Positions 33,038 through 41,944 of a DNA stretch of 46,333 nt are shown in pieces. Origin of the DNA: an uncultured Lachnospiraceae bacterium (GTDB taxonomy: Bacteria > Bacillota > Clostridia > Lachnospirales > Lachnospiraceae); contig CANRLR010000021.1 in the NCBI GenBank assembly GCA_947631505.1, forward strand, positions 1 to 46,333. Reading direction: 5' to 3'. The notes under the pieces are model-generated. The model made no database searches. It was not told the origin of the DNA and was given only the letters and a program-made list of their open reading frames with translations. A program made the translations under genes and the position numbers. How positions within the stretch are numbered: the stretch's first letter is position 1; the number at the start of each line of letters is the position of its first letter.

Positions 33038-34243
33038 ATGTCAAATTATCATTCCCTGACGAAGGAACTACAGGAGAAAATAAGAGAAGACCGATTAAAT
33101 CATTGGATCAACCCCTATGCTTTTGCCGATGAGGCGGTTGTTAGGCGGGAAAATCAACATGATAAAGCGAATTTGTGGCGTCCTGCATTTGTGCGGGATA
33201 CGGAGAAGATAATGCATGTGCCTTATTATAATCGTTATTCGGATAAAACGCAGGTGTTTTCCTTTTATCAGAATGATGATATTTCGCGACGTGCCCTGCA
33301 TGTTCAACTGGTAGCCAGAATTGCGAGAAATATCGGAAATGTTCTCGGGTTAAATGAAGATTTAATTGAGGCGATTTCCCTTGGACATGACATTGGGCAC
33401 ACGCCCTTTGGCCATGCCGGAGAGAGAATTCTCAGTGATCTGTATTATGAAAATACGGGGCGGTATTTTAATCATAATGTACATAGTGTAAGAGTTTTAG
33501 ATGGCATTATCCATCGAAATATCAGCTTGCAGACGCTTGACGGGATTCTTTGCCATAACGGTGAACTGGAATTGCAGGATTATCGTCCCTGTGAGATGAC
33601 GACGTTTGTAGAATACGATAAAAAGGTAGAAAAGTGTTATGTAGAGGAACAGGCTATCGGGCGTCTGATTCCATGTACACTGGAAGGATGTGTCATGCGA
33701 ATCTGTGATATCATTGCTTATCTTGGTAAGGATAGGCAGGATGCTTCCCGGCTGGGACTTTTAGAACATTCCAATTTCAGCGGAGGGGCGATTGGCACTG
33801 AAAATGCAGAAATTATAAATAATCTTATTGTCAATCTTTTAGAAAACAGCTATCGAAAACCATATTTAAAGCTTGATTCAGAATATTTTGAAGCACTTCG
33901 GCAGGCAAAGAAAGAAAATTATGAAATGATTTACCGGAATAAGGAATTAGATGAATTGTATGAAAATGAAATTCGTCCAATGTTCGGCCAGTTATATGAG
34001 GAATTGCTGCGACAGGCAAAAAGCAGAGACCGTAATACGATACTTTACAGGCATCACATTTCCTATGTGAATAAAAATAATTATCGGATACCGGATGGCA
34101 CAGCTCCTTATGAGGAAACAGAACCGAATCAAATGGTGGTGGATTATCTTGCCAGTGTGACTGACGATTACTTTTTAGCACTCTATCAGGAGTTGTTTCC
34201 GAAGGGAAAACATGGAGTGGACTTCAGGGGGTATTTTGATTAG
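33038..34243 (+). CDS. dgt: deoxyguanosinetriphosphate triphosphohydrolase-like HD protein
   Basis: This 401-residue HD-domain protein has the dGTPase pattern: VFSFYQNDDISRRALHVQLV near residue 72, ISLGHDIGHTPFGHAGERIL near 112 with the HD metal pair, and CDIIAYLGKDRQDA near 226 with the last Asp ligand. It would cleave dNTPs to nucleosides and triphosphate; substrate preference is not visible. GGAGG precedes the ATG. Confidence 0.87.
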   Translation: MSNYHSLTKELQEKIREDRLNHWINPYAFADEAVVRRENQHDKANLWRPAFVRDTEKIMHVPYYNRYSDKTQVFSFYQNDDISRRALHVQLVARIARNIGNVLGLNEDLIEAISLGHDIGHTPFGHAGERILSDLYYENTGRYFNHNVHSVRVLDGIIHRNISLQTLDGILCHNGELELQDYRPCEMTTFVEYDKKVEKCYVEEQAIGRLIPCTLEGCVMRICDIIAYLGKDRQDASRLGLLEHSNFSGGAIGTENAEIINNLIVNLLENSYRKPYLKLDSEYFEALRQAKKENYEMIYRNKELDELYENEIRPMFGQLYEELLRQAKSRDRNTILYRHHISYVNKNNYRIPDGTAPYEETEPNQMVVDYLASVTDDYFLALYQELFPKGKHGVDFRGYFD

Positions 34244-34268
34244 ATTGACAACAGTGGCAACACGGGAC

Positions 34269-34297
34269 TTGTTTTGGTAATTTGAATATGATAGAAT
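34269..34297 (+). promoter_or_regulatory. candidate guaA promoter
   Basis: TTGTTT (34269-34274), a 17-base spacer and TAGAAT (34292-34297) lie 55 bp before the guaA start. No purine riboswitch fold was seen in the 108-bp gap. Confidence 0.4.
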
Positions 34298-34351
34298 AAG
34301 CGTTAGCATATTGACGCAAAACAATAAACCAACGATGAGGAGGATATCACG

Positions 34352-35896
34352 GTGGACAAAGAATTAGTCATCGTACTGGACTTTGGCGGACAGTACAATC
34401 AGCTTGTGGCACGACGTGTCAGAGAGTGTAATGTATATTGTGAGATTTATTCATATAAGACGGATCTAGATAAAATAAAGGAAATGAATCCGAAAGGAAT
34501 CGTTTTGACCGGAGGACCGAATAGCTGTTATGAAGAGGGGGCACCGTCGTATTCCCGGGAACTGTTTGAAATGGGAATTCCGGTACTTGGATTATGCTAT
34601 GGAGCTCAGCTTATGATGCATGTGCTTGGCGGAACGGTCGAAAAAGCTCCTGTCCGCGAATATGGAAAAACAGATGTACATGTGAATACAAGTTCTGCCT
34701 TGTTCACGGATGTATCGGAAAATACTGTTTGTTGGATGAGTCACTTTGATTATATATCTCAGGCAGCACCGGGATTTGATATTTGTGCACACACCTCGGA
34801 TTGTCCGATTGCGGCAGCAGAAAATCCGGGAAAAAAATTGTATGCGATTCAGTTCCACCCAGAGGTGCTTCATACGAAAGAGGGCACCAAAATGTTGTCC
34901 AATTTTGTCTATCATGTATGCCACTGTTCCGGCGACTGGCGTATGGACTCCTTTGTAGAACATCAAATAAAAGCCATTCGTGAAAAAGTGGGAAAAGGGC
35001 GTGTACTCTGTGCTCTGTCCGGTGGTGTGGACAGCTCGGTAGCAGCCGTTCTTTTGTCAAAAGCAATTGGTGACCAGCTGACCTGTGTATTTGTAGATCA
35101 GGGACTTCTTCGCAAAAACGAAGGGGATGAGGTAGAAGCGGTATTCGGACCAGAGGGCGATTATGACTTGAATTTCATACGTGTCAATGCCCAAGAGCGC
35201 TTTTATGAGAAATTAGCAGGTGTGGAAGAACCGGAAGCAAAACGAAAGATTATCGGTGAAGAATTTATTCGTGTATTTGAACAGGAAGCAAAGAAAATCG
35301 GTGCAGTAGATTTTCTCGTACAGGGAACCATTTATCCGGATGTAGTGGAAAGCGGTCTGGGCGGAGAGTCTGCGGTAATTAAAAGCCATCACAATGTAGG
35401 CGGGCTTCCGGACTATGTGGATTTTAAAGAAATTATCGAACCTCTCCGTGACCTTTTCAAGGATGAGGTTCGCAAGGTGGGGCTGGAACTTGGAATTCCA
35501 GAGTACCTTGTCTTTCGTCAGCCGTTTCCGGGCCCCGGACTTGGAATCCGAATCATCGGCGAGGTTAATGCGGAAAAAGTCCGCATCGTGCAGGATGCGG
35601 ATGCTATTTACCGGGAGGAAATTGCTAAGGCGGGACTTGACCGCGAACTCAATCAGTACTTTGCAGCATTGACGAATATGCGCAGCGTGGGTGTCATGGG
35701 AGACGAGAGAACCTATGATTATGCAGTGGCATTGAGAGCCGTTAAGACGATTGATTTTATGACGGCAGAGAGTGCTGATATTCCGTTTGATGTGCTGCAG
35801 ACGGTGATGACTAGAATTATTAATGAGGTGAAGGGGGTTAATCGCGTGTTCTATGATTTGACGAGTAAGCCGCCGGGAACGATAGAGTTTGAGTAG
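34352..35896 (+). CDS. guaA: GMP synthase (glutamine-hydrolysing)
   Basis: This 514-residue enzyme converts XMP to GMP. The glutamine amidotransferase half has GLCYGAQLM (nucleophile Cys near residue 82) and QFHPEVLHT. The ATP-pyrophosphatase half has the P-loop [12 protein letters not shown] near residue 225, and the dimerization domain follows with [13 protein letters not shown] and the terminal KPPGTIEFE. The start is GTG 34352 after GAGGAGG. The 3' end of guaA is a known integration hot spot, and a mobile element lies downstream. Confidence 0.97.
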   Translation: MDKELVIVLDFGGQYNQLVARRVRECNVYCEIYSYKTDLDKIKEMNPKGIVLTGGPNSCYEEGAPSYSRELFEMGIPVLGLCYGAQLMMHVLGGTVEKAPVREYGKTDVHVNTSSALFTDVSENTVCWMSHFDYISQAAPGFDICAHTSDCPIAAAENPGKKLYAIQFHPEVLHTKEGTKMLSNFVYHVCHCSGDWRMDSFVEHQIKAIREKVGKGRVLCALSGGVDSSVAAVLLSKAIGDQLTCVFVDQGLLRKNEGDEVEAVFGPEGDYDLNFIRVNAQERFYEKLAGVEEPEAKRKIIGEEFIRVFEQEAKKIGAVDFLVQGTIYPDVVESGLGGESAVIKSHHNVGGLPDYVDFKEIIEPLRDLFKDEVRKVGLELGIPEYLVFRQPFPGPGLGIRIIGEVNAEKVRIVQDADAIYREEIAKAGLDRELNQYFAALTNMRSVGVMGDERTYDYAVALRAVKTIDFMTAESADIPFDVLQTVMTRIINEVKGVNRVFYDLTSKPPGTIEFE

Positions 35897-35903
35897 ATAG
35901 GAA

Positions 35904-35950
35904 AAACGCTACAGCCCAGTGTTTATAGGGGTTGTAGCGTTTGTTTTTTG
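35904..35950 (+). terminator. guaA terminator
   Basis: AAACGCTACA (35904-35913) and TGTAGCGTTT (35933-35942) form a 10-bp stem, followed by GTTTTTTG. The rest of 35951-36135 is AT-rich with no supported gene. Confidence 0.8.
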
Positions 35951-36135
35951 CGAGTGCTTCTATTTTGCTTCTAAATTTTATATTTTTGCATACATTCCCA
36001 GTTGCACTTTTTAGAGATTCTAACTGTTACCACACTTTCGAGATGTTTTTCCGGTTTACTATCATTTTTGCTTTCTTAGTTGGATTTGATATTAGATACA
36101 ATTTATATATGGGGAACTCCATATGCATATTTATT

Positions 36136-38109
36136 CTAATCTTTTTGATAAAGTTCTAAAATTGACGTAATTTGTTTTTTTAACCATCCTAAGTTAGCTC
36201 GTATAATTAAATCATCACAATTCTCTGGAATTATTGCTTCACCGATATCTTTTAGTATAGAAAGGTCATCAAGGCAATTTTTACTGCGAATAATATTTGT
36301 TGGGTATAAAGTGTTTAAAATATGTCTGAATTCATCTATATCCGCGGCATTTGAATTGGTAATTGTTTTTATCCATATATTTGTTGGAGCTTTATTGAAT
36401 AATACACCGTCTGGATCATAATTTATTCTATAGTCAGAAACGAAATTATCCAGTTCGTGAGCCCAATTAGAGGCATTGAGTATATCAATGATGCTTTTTT
36501 CTTTTGCAAGATTGTTTTTTTCAGCAATGGCATTATTTAGTTCTCTGAGTTGTGATAGTATTTTTTCTTTAAATACTTTATCTTCAACAAAAAATAGATC
36601 AGAATCTATTTTAACTGGATTTTTACTGTTATTTATATTGTTTAACATGATTGATTTAAATTCATTCAAATAAGCCGAAGAAAACCCAATATCTATGAGC
36701 CTTTGTAATGTTATAATGATTTTTTGATAAGCTAAAAAAGGATATTTATCATTAGATAGTCTATCTTTAATGCTTTGAATCTGTTCCTCGCACCATTCTT
36801 GGGGATGGTAGTAATAACCATTGTATAGCTGATTAACAGGATCATTATTTGAAAGCTTCTCCCTTAATTGATCGTTTATATATTTGTTTATATCAGATTC
36901 AAAATCGTCATAAACAAACTCTCCGGTTTCAACATATTTTTTTACTGCTGTGGATTTAGGTCTTACATCATAATGAATTTTCTGCCAATCATCTGTTGGT
37001 GGCTTGAATTCGGATTTAAATTCGATAGACCAAATAAAGCAGTCTTGAATCAAAAATGACATTACTGCATCAAAATAATCATCGTCAATTGATAATTCTG
37101 ACAATCTTTGACAGAGATATGATATTTTTGAAATGTAAAATTGAAATGTTCTCAGGTTATGATGGGAATACTGATTCATATAATTGTAGAATATGTCAAT
37201 ATGCTCATCTAATTCTTTGGCAAGGGTATTGTCTAAACTGGTATTTGCGATAAGCTGTTTGCATATCTCTCTTACATTTGGCTGATAATGTAAAGTAATG
37301 CCTATTAATTTTTCTCGGATTTTTTTGTATTTACTATCATATATTTCATCAGAAAAAAGTAGCTTCCTTTTGTCCTCAAGTTCAGAAATTTTGATTTTAC
37401 CACTGTTTATATTATTAGTACGATAATAGTTATTTGAGTTTTCTTTCTTTTTCCATTCAATCTTATCATTTAAAACTAAAAAGTACTGGAGTTCTTTTTG
37501 GACATTGAGTTCTTTCATGGAGATTTCCTTTTCGTTTGCGATAAGGATAACCTTTGTGTTCTCATGCTCTACAAGACCATTTATAAATCCAAATAGTTCA
37601 TTGATAGGGCAGTCGCATCTCTCTAAATCATCAAAAATGAATATGAAGTCTTTCATTAAAAACCAATCGGAAGTGAATTCAAAAACATTAACATCTGGCA
37701 GAAATTTCTCCCTAACTTTATTTAGAACTCTTTTAGATGTTGACAGTATGTTTCCGATAGCAGGTTCTATGTTCTTTGGAGTTTTTTGTTTTATATATTT
37801 AGGGATGTTTTTAATAATGGGATTTATGTGCTTTGTCGTTCTTTGTGCCAAAAAATTTTTTGCTTCCTCTGCAAAAACCCATACCATTGCCTCTTGTATA
37901 TCCTGAATTGTCTTGCATCCATACAGGGAAATGTATTTTGCGGTTCTTTTGCTGGATTTTTGTTCGAATTCTTTGATTTTATCTAAAAGAATATGTTTAA
38001 CAAAGTAAGTCTTACCACATCCCCATTCACCATCTATAAGAATGGCATATTGATAGGAATCATCTTTTAAGTATCGGTTGACTTCTTCTATAATTTGGTG
38101 TTCAAACAT
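36136..38109 (-). CDS. KAP family P-loop NTPase
   Basis: This 657-residue protein has Walker A GEWGCGKTYF at residues 27-36, Walker B FIFIFDDLERC at about 155-165, and the INGLVEHENTKVILIANEKE sensor region, the layout of KAP NTPases. No membrane helices break the NTPase domain, unlike the animal Kidins220 types. The C-terminal 400 residues are helical and unassigned. KAP proteins are often plasmid- or prophage-borne and enriched near defence genes, so an anti-phage role is possible but unproven. The gene is visibly more AT-rich than guaA. AAGGAGA precedes the ATG, and it lies downstream of the XRE regulator on the same strand. Confidence 0.85.
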   Translation of the reverse strand: MFEHQIIEEVNRYLKDDSYQYAILIDGEWGCGKTYFVKHILLDKIKEFEQKSSKRTAKYISLYGCKTIQDIQEAMVWVFAEEAKNFLAQRTTKHINPIIKNIPKYIKQKTPKNIEPAIGNILSTSKRVLNKVREKFLPDVNVFEFTSDWFLMKDFIFIFDDLERCDCPINELFGFINGLVEHENTKVILIANEKEISMKELNVQKELQYFLVLNDKIEWKKKENSNNYYRTNNINSGKIKISELEDKRKLLFSDEIYDSKYKKIREKLIGITLHYQPNVREICKQLIANTSLDNTLAKELDEHIDIFYNYMNQYSHHNLRTFQFYISKISYLCQRLSELSIDDDYFDAVMSFLIQDCFIWSIEFKSEFKPPTDDWQKIHYDVRPKSTAVKKYVETGEFVYDDFESDINKYINDQLREKLSNNDPVNQLYNGYYYHPQEWCEEQIQSIKDRLSNDKYPFLAYQKIIITLQRLIDIGFSSAYLNEFKSIMLNNINNSKNPVKIDSDLFFVEDKVFKEKILSQLRELNNAIAEKNNLAKEKSIIDILNASNWAHELDNFVSDYRINYDPDGVLFNKAPTNIWIKTITNSNAADIDEFRHILNTLYPTNIIRSKNCLDDLSILKDIGEAIIPENCDDLIIRANLGWLKKQITSILELYQKD

Positions 38110-38219
38110 AAATGTCTCCTTGGTATGAATTATTATTTATATCATCAAAGAGGATGATGTAAGAAAGGATATACAATAAAAACATTGTTTATTAGTATCG
38201 TTCATGCTCTATAGTTCTT

Positions 38220-38762
38220 TTAATTTTTATTCTTTACAACGATACCTTTGGTACCCTTCTTCACAACCATATTACTATCCATCAAATGCTGCTTTATCTC
38301 ATCCGCTTTCTCCCTCATATCAGCAACTTCATTCTGGTATTCTTCCACCGTTTCAAACTCGTTTCTGGCATCCACTGTTTTTTGAAGCAAGTCCCTTGTT
38401 CTTGCCCACTTTGCAAGTCGGTCATTAATTGCCGGATTATTGAATTTCAAAGCAATGGAATCCGGCTCATACTCTCCTTTTTTATTCTTCTTACCCGTAA
38501 ATTCAATATCCAACTGCTCGTCCATCTTAAAAATCAGAGACAGTACATCAGACACTGTTTCAATATCAAAATCCATAAATATGTTGATACTGATGCCGAG
38601 TGCATTAGCGATTTTCAGAAGCTGCTCCGGTTTGGGGTTGCGGTCTCCGGCTTCATATTTCCTTATCGTCACTTCATTTATACCGCCTGCCAGTTCTCCC
38701 AGCATTTTTTGTGAGATGCCACGCATCTTGCGGTAAGTCCGTATTTTTTCTCCAACGGTCAT
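38220..38762 (-). CDS. XRE family transcriptional regulator
   Basis: This 180-residue protein has an N-terminal HTH (KIRTYRKMRGISQKMLGELA, VTIRKYEAGDRNPKPEQLLK) at residues 5-60 and a C-terminal region with a coiled coil (FETVEEYQNEVADMREKADE). GGAGG 7 bases upstream fixes ATG 38762 over a longer frame. It likely represses its own promoter and the divergent excisionase/integrase promoter through the repeated GATACA palindromes. The KAP gene follows 110 bp downstream on the same strand. Confidence 0.9.
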   Translation of the reverse strand: MTVGEKIRTYRKMRGISQKMLGELAGGINEVTIRKYEAGDRNPKPEQLLKIANALGISINIFMDFDIETVSDVLSLIFKMDEQLDIEFTGKKNKKGEYEPDSIALKFNNPAINDRLAKWARTRDLLQKTVDARNEFETVEEYQNEVADMREKADEIKQHLMDSNMVVKKGTKGIVVKNKN

Positions 38763-38791
38763 TAGAAATCCTCCAACAAACATATTTGACA

Positions 38792-38805
38792 GATACATTT
38801 GTATT
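38792..38805. promoter_or_regulatory. operator 1 (GATACATTTGTATT) in the regulator promoter
   Basis: GATACATTTGTATT matches the palindrome of operator 2 except its last base. On the minus strand it lies between a TTACAA -35 and an ATATG-like -10 upstream of the XRE gene, a position suited to autorepression. Confidence 0.65.
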
Positions 38806-38996
38806 GTAACACAGGCAAAGAGAAATGAAAACAGAAAAATAACGGATAAGAGCAAAAAGGACGTAAATGACAGAACAGGATGGAAGGCAGTGACAAGACA
38901 GGATGATTGGAATACGTCAAAGAAGGTATTTCCATATAGAAATAGGGACAAGGAATGGATTTTATGGGATGAAAAATAAAAAAATGAAAAATTCTA

Positions 38997-39026
38997 TTGA
39001 CAGGATACATTTGTATCTGCTATTAT
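38997..39026 (+). promoter_or_regulatory. promoter of the excisionase/integrase operon with embedded operator
   Basis: TTGACA (38997-39002) and TATTAT (39021-39026) are 18 bases apart. Operator 2 fills the spacer. The excisionase-like gene starts 55 bp downstream after AAGGGGG. Confidence 0.7.
39004..39017. promoter_or_regulatory. operator 2 (GATACATTTGTATC)
   Basis: This is a perfect palindrome with 6-bp arms and a TT centre. It lies exactly between the -35 and -10 boxes of the forward promoter, where a bound repressor would block RNA polymerase. Confidence 0.7.
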
Positions 39027-39042
39027 ATGGATTACACGAAGA

Positions 39043-39056
39043 GATACAAAAGTATC
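39043..39056. promoter_or_regulatory. operator 3 (GATACAAAAGTATC)
   Basis: This is a third palindrome of the same family, with GATAC/GTATC arms and an AAAA centre, 26 bp after operator 2 and just upstream of the excisionase ribosome site. The rest of 38806-38996 has no recognised gene or site. Confidence 0.6.
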
Positions 39057-39081
39057 TAGTACTAGGAAAGGGGGCAGTTTT

Positions 39082-39324
39082 ATGGGGATAACCAGACAGA
39101 TGTTTTTATCGGTAGCTGAAATACAGGGATTGCTGGGAATGTCAAAATCATACTGTTATGAGCTGGTGGCAAAGCTCAATGATGAGTTGGAGAAGATGGA
39201 TAAGATTGTCATTCCGGGCAAAGTTCCAACACAATTTTTCCTTGAAAAGTTTTACGGTATGGAGCTTACAGATGAAATGCTGGAAGAAGCCAGAAAGCGT
39301 GTAACTGAGAAACGGGTAGTTTGA
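39082..39324 (+). CDS. excisionase-like DNA-binding protein
   Basis: This 80-residue protein has a MerR/Xis-type HTH (MFLSVAEIQGLLGMSKSYCYELVAKLN) and a basic C-terminal end. It sits directly between the regulator's operators and the integrase gene, where excisionases lie in many Firmicute elements. AAGGGGG precedes the ATG. It may instead act as an activator of integrase expression. Confidence 0.75.
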   Translation: MGITRQMFLSVAEIQGLLGMSKSYCYELVAKLNDELEKMDKIVIPGKVPTQFFLEKFYGMELTDEMLEEARKRVTEKRVV

Positions 39325-39380
39325 TTTATGTCGGAATGCCGGACAGGGAGTGGCATTTATGTGGCAGGAAAGGAGAGCAG

Positions 39381-40454
39381 ATGAATTTAAGTAAGGATAA
39401 GAAAACGGGGAAATGGCTGTGCCAGTTTTATTATACGGACTGGCAGGGGAACCGGAAGAAAAAGTTTAAGCGAGGTTTCCGTACAAAGTCGGAAGCGGAG
39501 GCATGGGCAAGAGATTTTTTGCAGCAGCAGGAAAGTAATCTGGAGATGCGGTTCGACAAGTTTGTGGAGATTTATCTGGAGGATATGGAGGCGAGGCTCA
39601 AAGAAAATACAGTACGCACAAAGCGGTACATCATTGACCTGAAGATTCTTCCATACTTTGGGAATCGTGCCATCAATGAGATTAAGGCGGCTGATATCCG
39701 AAAATGGCAGAATGAAATGTTGAAGAAGGGTTATTCGGAAACGTATCTGAAAACCATTAACAATCAGTTGTCAGCTATTTTTAATTATGCGGAGCGGTAT
39801 TACGATTTGCAGGGAAGTCCATGCAAGAAGGCAGGAAGCATTGGAAAGAGCAGGGCAGAGGAAATGGATTTCTGGACGAAAGAGGAATACCTGCAGTTTC
39901 TTGAGGGAGTGCGGGACAAGCCTGTGTCCTATATGGCATTTCAGCTATTGTACTGGACCGGGATGAGGATTGGAGAATTAATGGCGTTATCTTATAGCGA
40001 CATTAACTGGGAGCAGAGGACGATTTCCATTAGCAAATCTTACCAGAGGATTCAGGGCAGGGATGTGATTACCACACCAAAGACACCGAAAAGCAATCGT
40101 GTCATTACCCTGCCGGATTTTCTGGTGGAGGATTTGAAAGAGTATACGTCGAAACTCTATGGCATTATGCCGGATGCAAGGATGTTTCAGTTTACCAAGA
40201 GTTATCTGACCAGTGAGATGTTGCGGGGTGTGAAAAATACGGGAGTAAAGAAGATTCGTTTACACGACTTGCGTCACTCACACGCCAGTTTGCTTGTGGA
40301 GATGAATTTCTCCATTAAAGAAATTGCTGACCGGTTGGGGCATGAGAAAGTAGAGACGACATTGAATACCTATTCCCATTTATATCCTAATAAGCAGGCA
40401 CAGCTTGCAGACAGATTAAATGGGGAATTTCAGAGAAAGGAGCTGGAGATATGA
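39381..40454 (+). CDS. int: tyrosine integrase
   Basis: This 357-residue recombinase has an Arm-DNA-binding domain (DKKTGKWLCQFYYTDWQGN), a core-binding domain at about 55-155 and the catalytic domain with Arg in TGMRIGELMAL, Lys in TPKTPKSNR, HDLRHSH, LGHEK and the nucleophile Tyr in LNTYSH. GGAGAG supports ATG 39381. It should drive integration and excision of the element downstream of guaA. Its stop overlaps the next gene by 4 bp. Confidence 0.95.
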   Translation: MNLSKDKKTGKWLCQFYYTDWQGNRKKKFKRGFRTKSEAEAWARDFLQQQESNLEMRFDKFVEIYLEDMEARLKENTVRTKRYIIDLKILPYFGNRAINEIKAADIRKWQNEMLKKGYSETYLKTINNQLSAIFNYAERYYDLQGSPCKKAGSIGKSRAEEMDFWTKEEYLQFLEGVRDKPVSYMAFQLLYWTGMRIGELMALSYSDINWEQRTISISKSYQRIQGRDVITTPKTPKSNRVITLPDFLVEDLKEYTSKLYGIMPDARMFQFTKSYLTSEMLRGVKNTGVKKIRLHDLRHSHASLLVEMNFSIKEIADRLGHEKVETTLNTYSHLYPNKQAQLADRLNGEFQRKELEI

Positions 40455-40873
40455 GTGGAGTACACAAAAATCCGACCATTAGTTTTCGGATTACGGAGGA
40501 AGAGAGACGACAGATTGAAGCAAAAATTACTGCCAGTGGGATGAGCAAGAAGGATTATTTTGCCCGTAGCTGCATTTACAACCGGGTATGCGTGGTGGGG
40601 AAGAAAGAGACAGTATATCGGTTGGTGGAGGAACTTCGGGAGATGCAGACAGTCATCCGGGATGTGGCAGAGCAACTGCGGAAAGAAGAGATAACGCTGA
40701 CAAATGAGGGATTACAGGAAATGCAGATAGATTTTCTAAATATGCTGAAAGCCATTCTGTGGATGCTGGATGGTGCAAGATATTTGTGGGAAGGAACAAA
40801 CACCTGTGGGAAACAGGCTGAAATATCAGGTGTTGAATCAGTGTCTGCTACAGTCGGGAATACGCAGGAATGA
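40451..40873 (+). CDS. MobC-like ribbon-helix-helix mobilization protein
   Basis: This 140-residue protein begins with a strand-helix-helix pattern (NPTISFRITEEERRQIEAKI, SGMSKKDYFARS) as in relaxosome accessory proteins, followed by a coiled coil (VEELREMQTVIRDVAEQLRK). It overlaps the integrase gene by 4 bp, so the two are probably co-translated. It is a second MobC-like gene besides the one at 43304. Regulatory and relaxosome roles are both possible. Confidence 0.7.
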   Translation: MSGVHKNPTISFRITEEERRQIEAKITASGMSKKDYFARSCIYNRVCVVGKKETVYRLVEELREMQTVIRDVAEQLRKEEITLTNEGLQEMQIDFLNMLKAILWMLDGARYLWEGTNTCGKQAEISGVESVSATVGNTQE

Positions 40874-40927
40874 AGCAATGTTATGGATTTTAAAAGCACA
40901 ATGGTTTGTGCGGAAAGAGAGGTATCT

Positions 40928-41842
40928 ATGTATTTTAACGAGAAGAATGTTTTGCTTTGCGGTTTGGATCATGGTTTCTCTACCATGAAAGGTACTCACG
41001 CAATTTTTGATAATGGAGTGGAACAGTTGGGAGGGGAGGCAACCTTATCCAACAATACGCTTATTTACAATGGAAAGCATTACAAAGTCGGTGAGGGCAG
41101 GCTTCCCATGATGAAAACCAAGACAGAGGACGAGAGTTATTTCCTGCTTACTTTGGCAGGAGTGGCAAAGGAACTGGATGTGTACCACAAACGGAGTGCG
41201 GATGTCATTCTGGCGGTGGGATTGCCATTCAGCCGGTTCGGGCAGGAGAAACAGGGGTTTCATGATTACCTGTTCCGAAAAGGGGAGATTTGTTTTCGGT
41301 ACAGCGGCAAAGATTATCAGATCTATATTAAGGATGTGCTTGTGTTTCCTCAATGTTATGCGGCAATCGCAGACAGGATGCGGATGTATGGCGCAGAGAG
41401 CTTGATTGTAGATATCGGGAGCAAGACCATTGATGTCATTCATGTTCAGAAGTATGTGCCAGTAGAACGGGAAAGCACCAGTATCCCGGAGGCATTGATT
41501 CAGTGCATGGAAGGGATTAAAAGCAATGTATATCAGATTTGCAATAAGAAGGTAAGCGAAGATATGATCCGGCAGATGATTGTGGATGGGGATGCCATGA
41601 TACCGGGGGATTGCAAGGCGGTTATCCAGAATTGCTTGGAGAATTTTGCAAAGGGAATCGAGGCGAAATTATCAGAGCTGGGATTTGATTTGGAGATAAT
41701 GCCAGTGGTATATGCCGGAGGCGGTGCATTGGTAATGAAACGCTATGGGACGGTAAGAGGGAATCATGTGCATTATCTGGAGGATATCCGGGCAAATGCC
41801 AGAGGGTATGAATATCTGGCAAGACAGAAATGTAAGCTTTGA
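40928..41842 (+). CDS. parM: ParM/StbA-like plasmid segregation actin
   Basis: This 304-residue actin-fold ATPase has phosphate-1 CGLDHGFSTMKGTHAIFDNG, phosphate-2 LIVDIGSKTIDVIHV near residue 160 and the adenosine motif VYAGGGALVMKRYG near 276. ParM filaments push apart plasmid copies bound by ParR. AGAGAGG supports ATG 40928 over ATG 40883. A ParR-like gene follows 102 bp later, suggesting a type II partition system on this integrative element. Confidence 0.87.
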   Translation: MYFNEKNVLLCGLDHGFSTMKGTHAIFDNGVEQLGGEATLSNNTLIYNGKHYKVGEGRLPMMKTKTEDESYFLLTLAGVAKELDVYHKRSADVILAVGLPFSRFGQEKQGFHDYLFRKGEICFRYSGKDYQIYIKDVLVFPQCYAAIADRMRMYGAESLIVDIGSKTIDVIHVQKYVPVERESTSIPEALIQCMEGIKSNVYQICNKKVSEDMIRQMIVDGDAMIPGDCKAVIQNCLENFAKGIEAKLSELGFDLEIMPVVYAGGGALVMKRYGTVRGNHVHYLEDIRANARGYEYLARQKCKL

Positions 41843-41944
41843 TGTAGCTGTGTGAGAAGTGTGTTTATTTGTTATTCTGGTTGTTATATGTCGCAACAAT
41901 TATGTGGCAGAGCAGAGCGATGGCAGGAAGAAGGTGGTGGACAG

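Noticed and set aside
34244-34351. Purine riboswitch before guaA
   Set aside because: The 108-bp gap has no three-way-junction layout or conserved purine-aptamer loops. Only a promoter-like pair is visible.
35941-36159. Plus-strand 72-codon frame after guaA
   Set aside because: It is Phe/Ile-rich because of AT-rich DNA, starts inside the guaA terminator and overlaps the KAP gene end.
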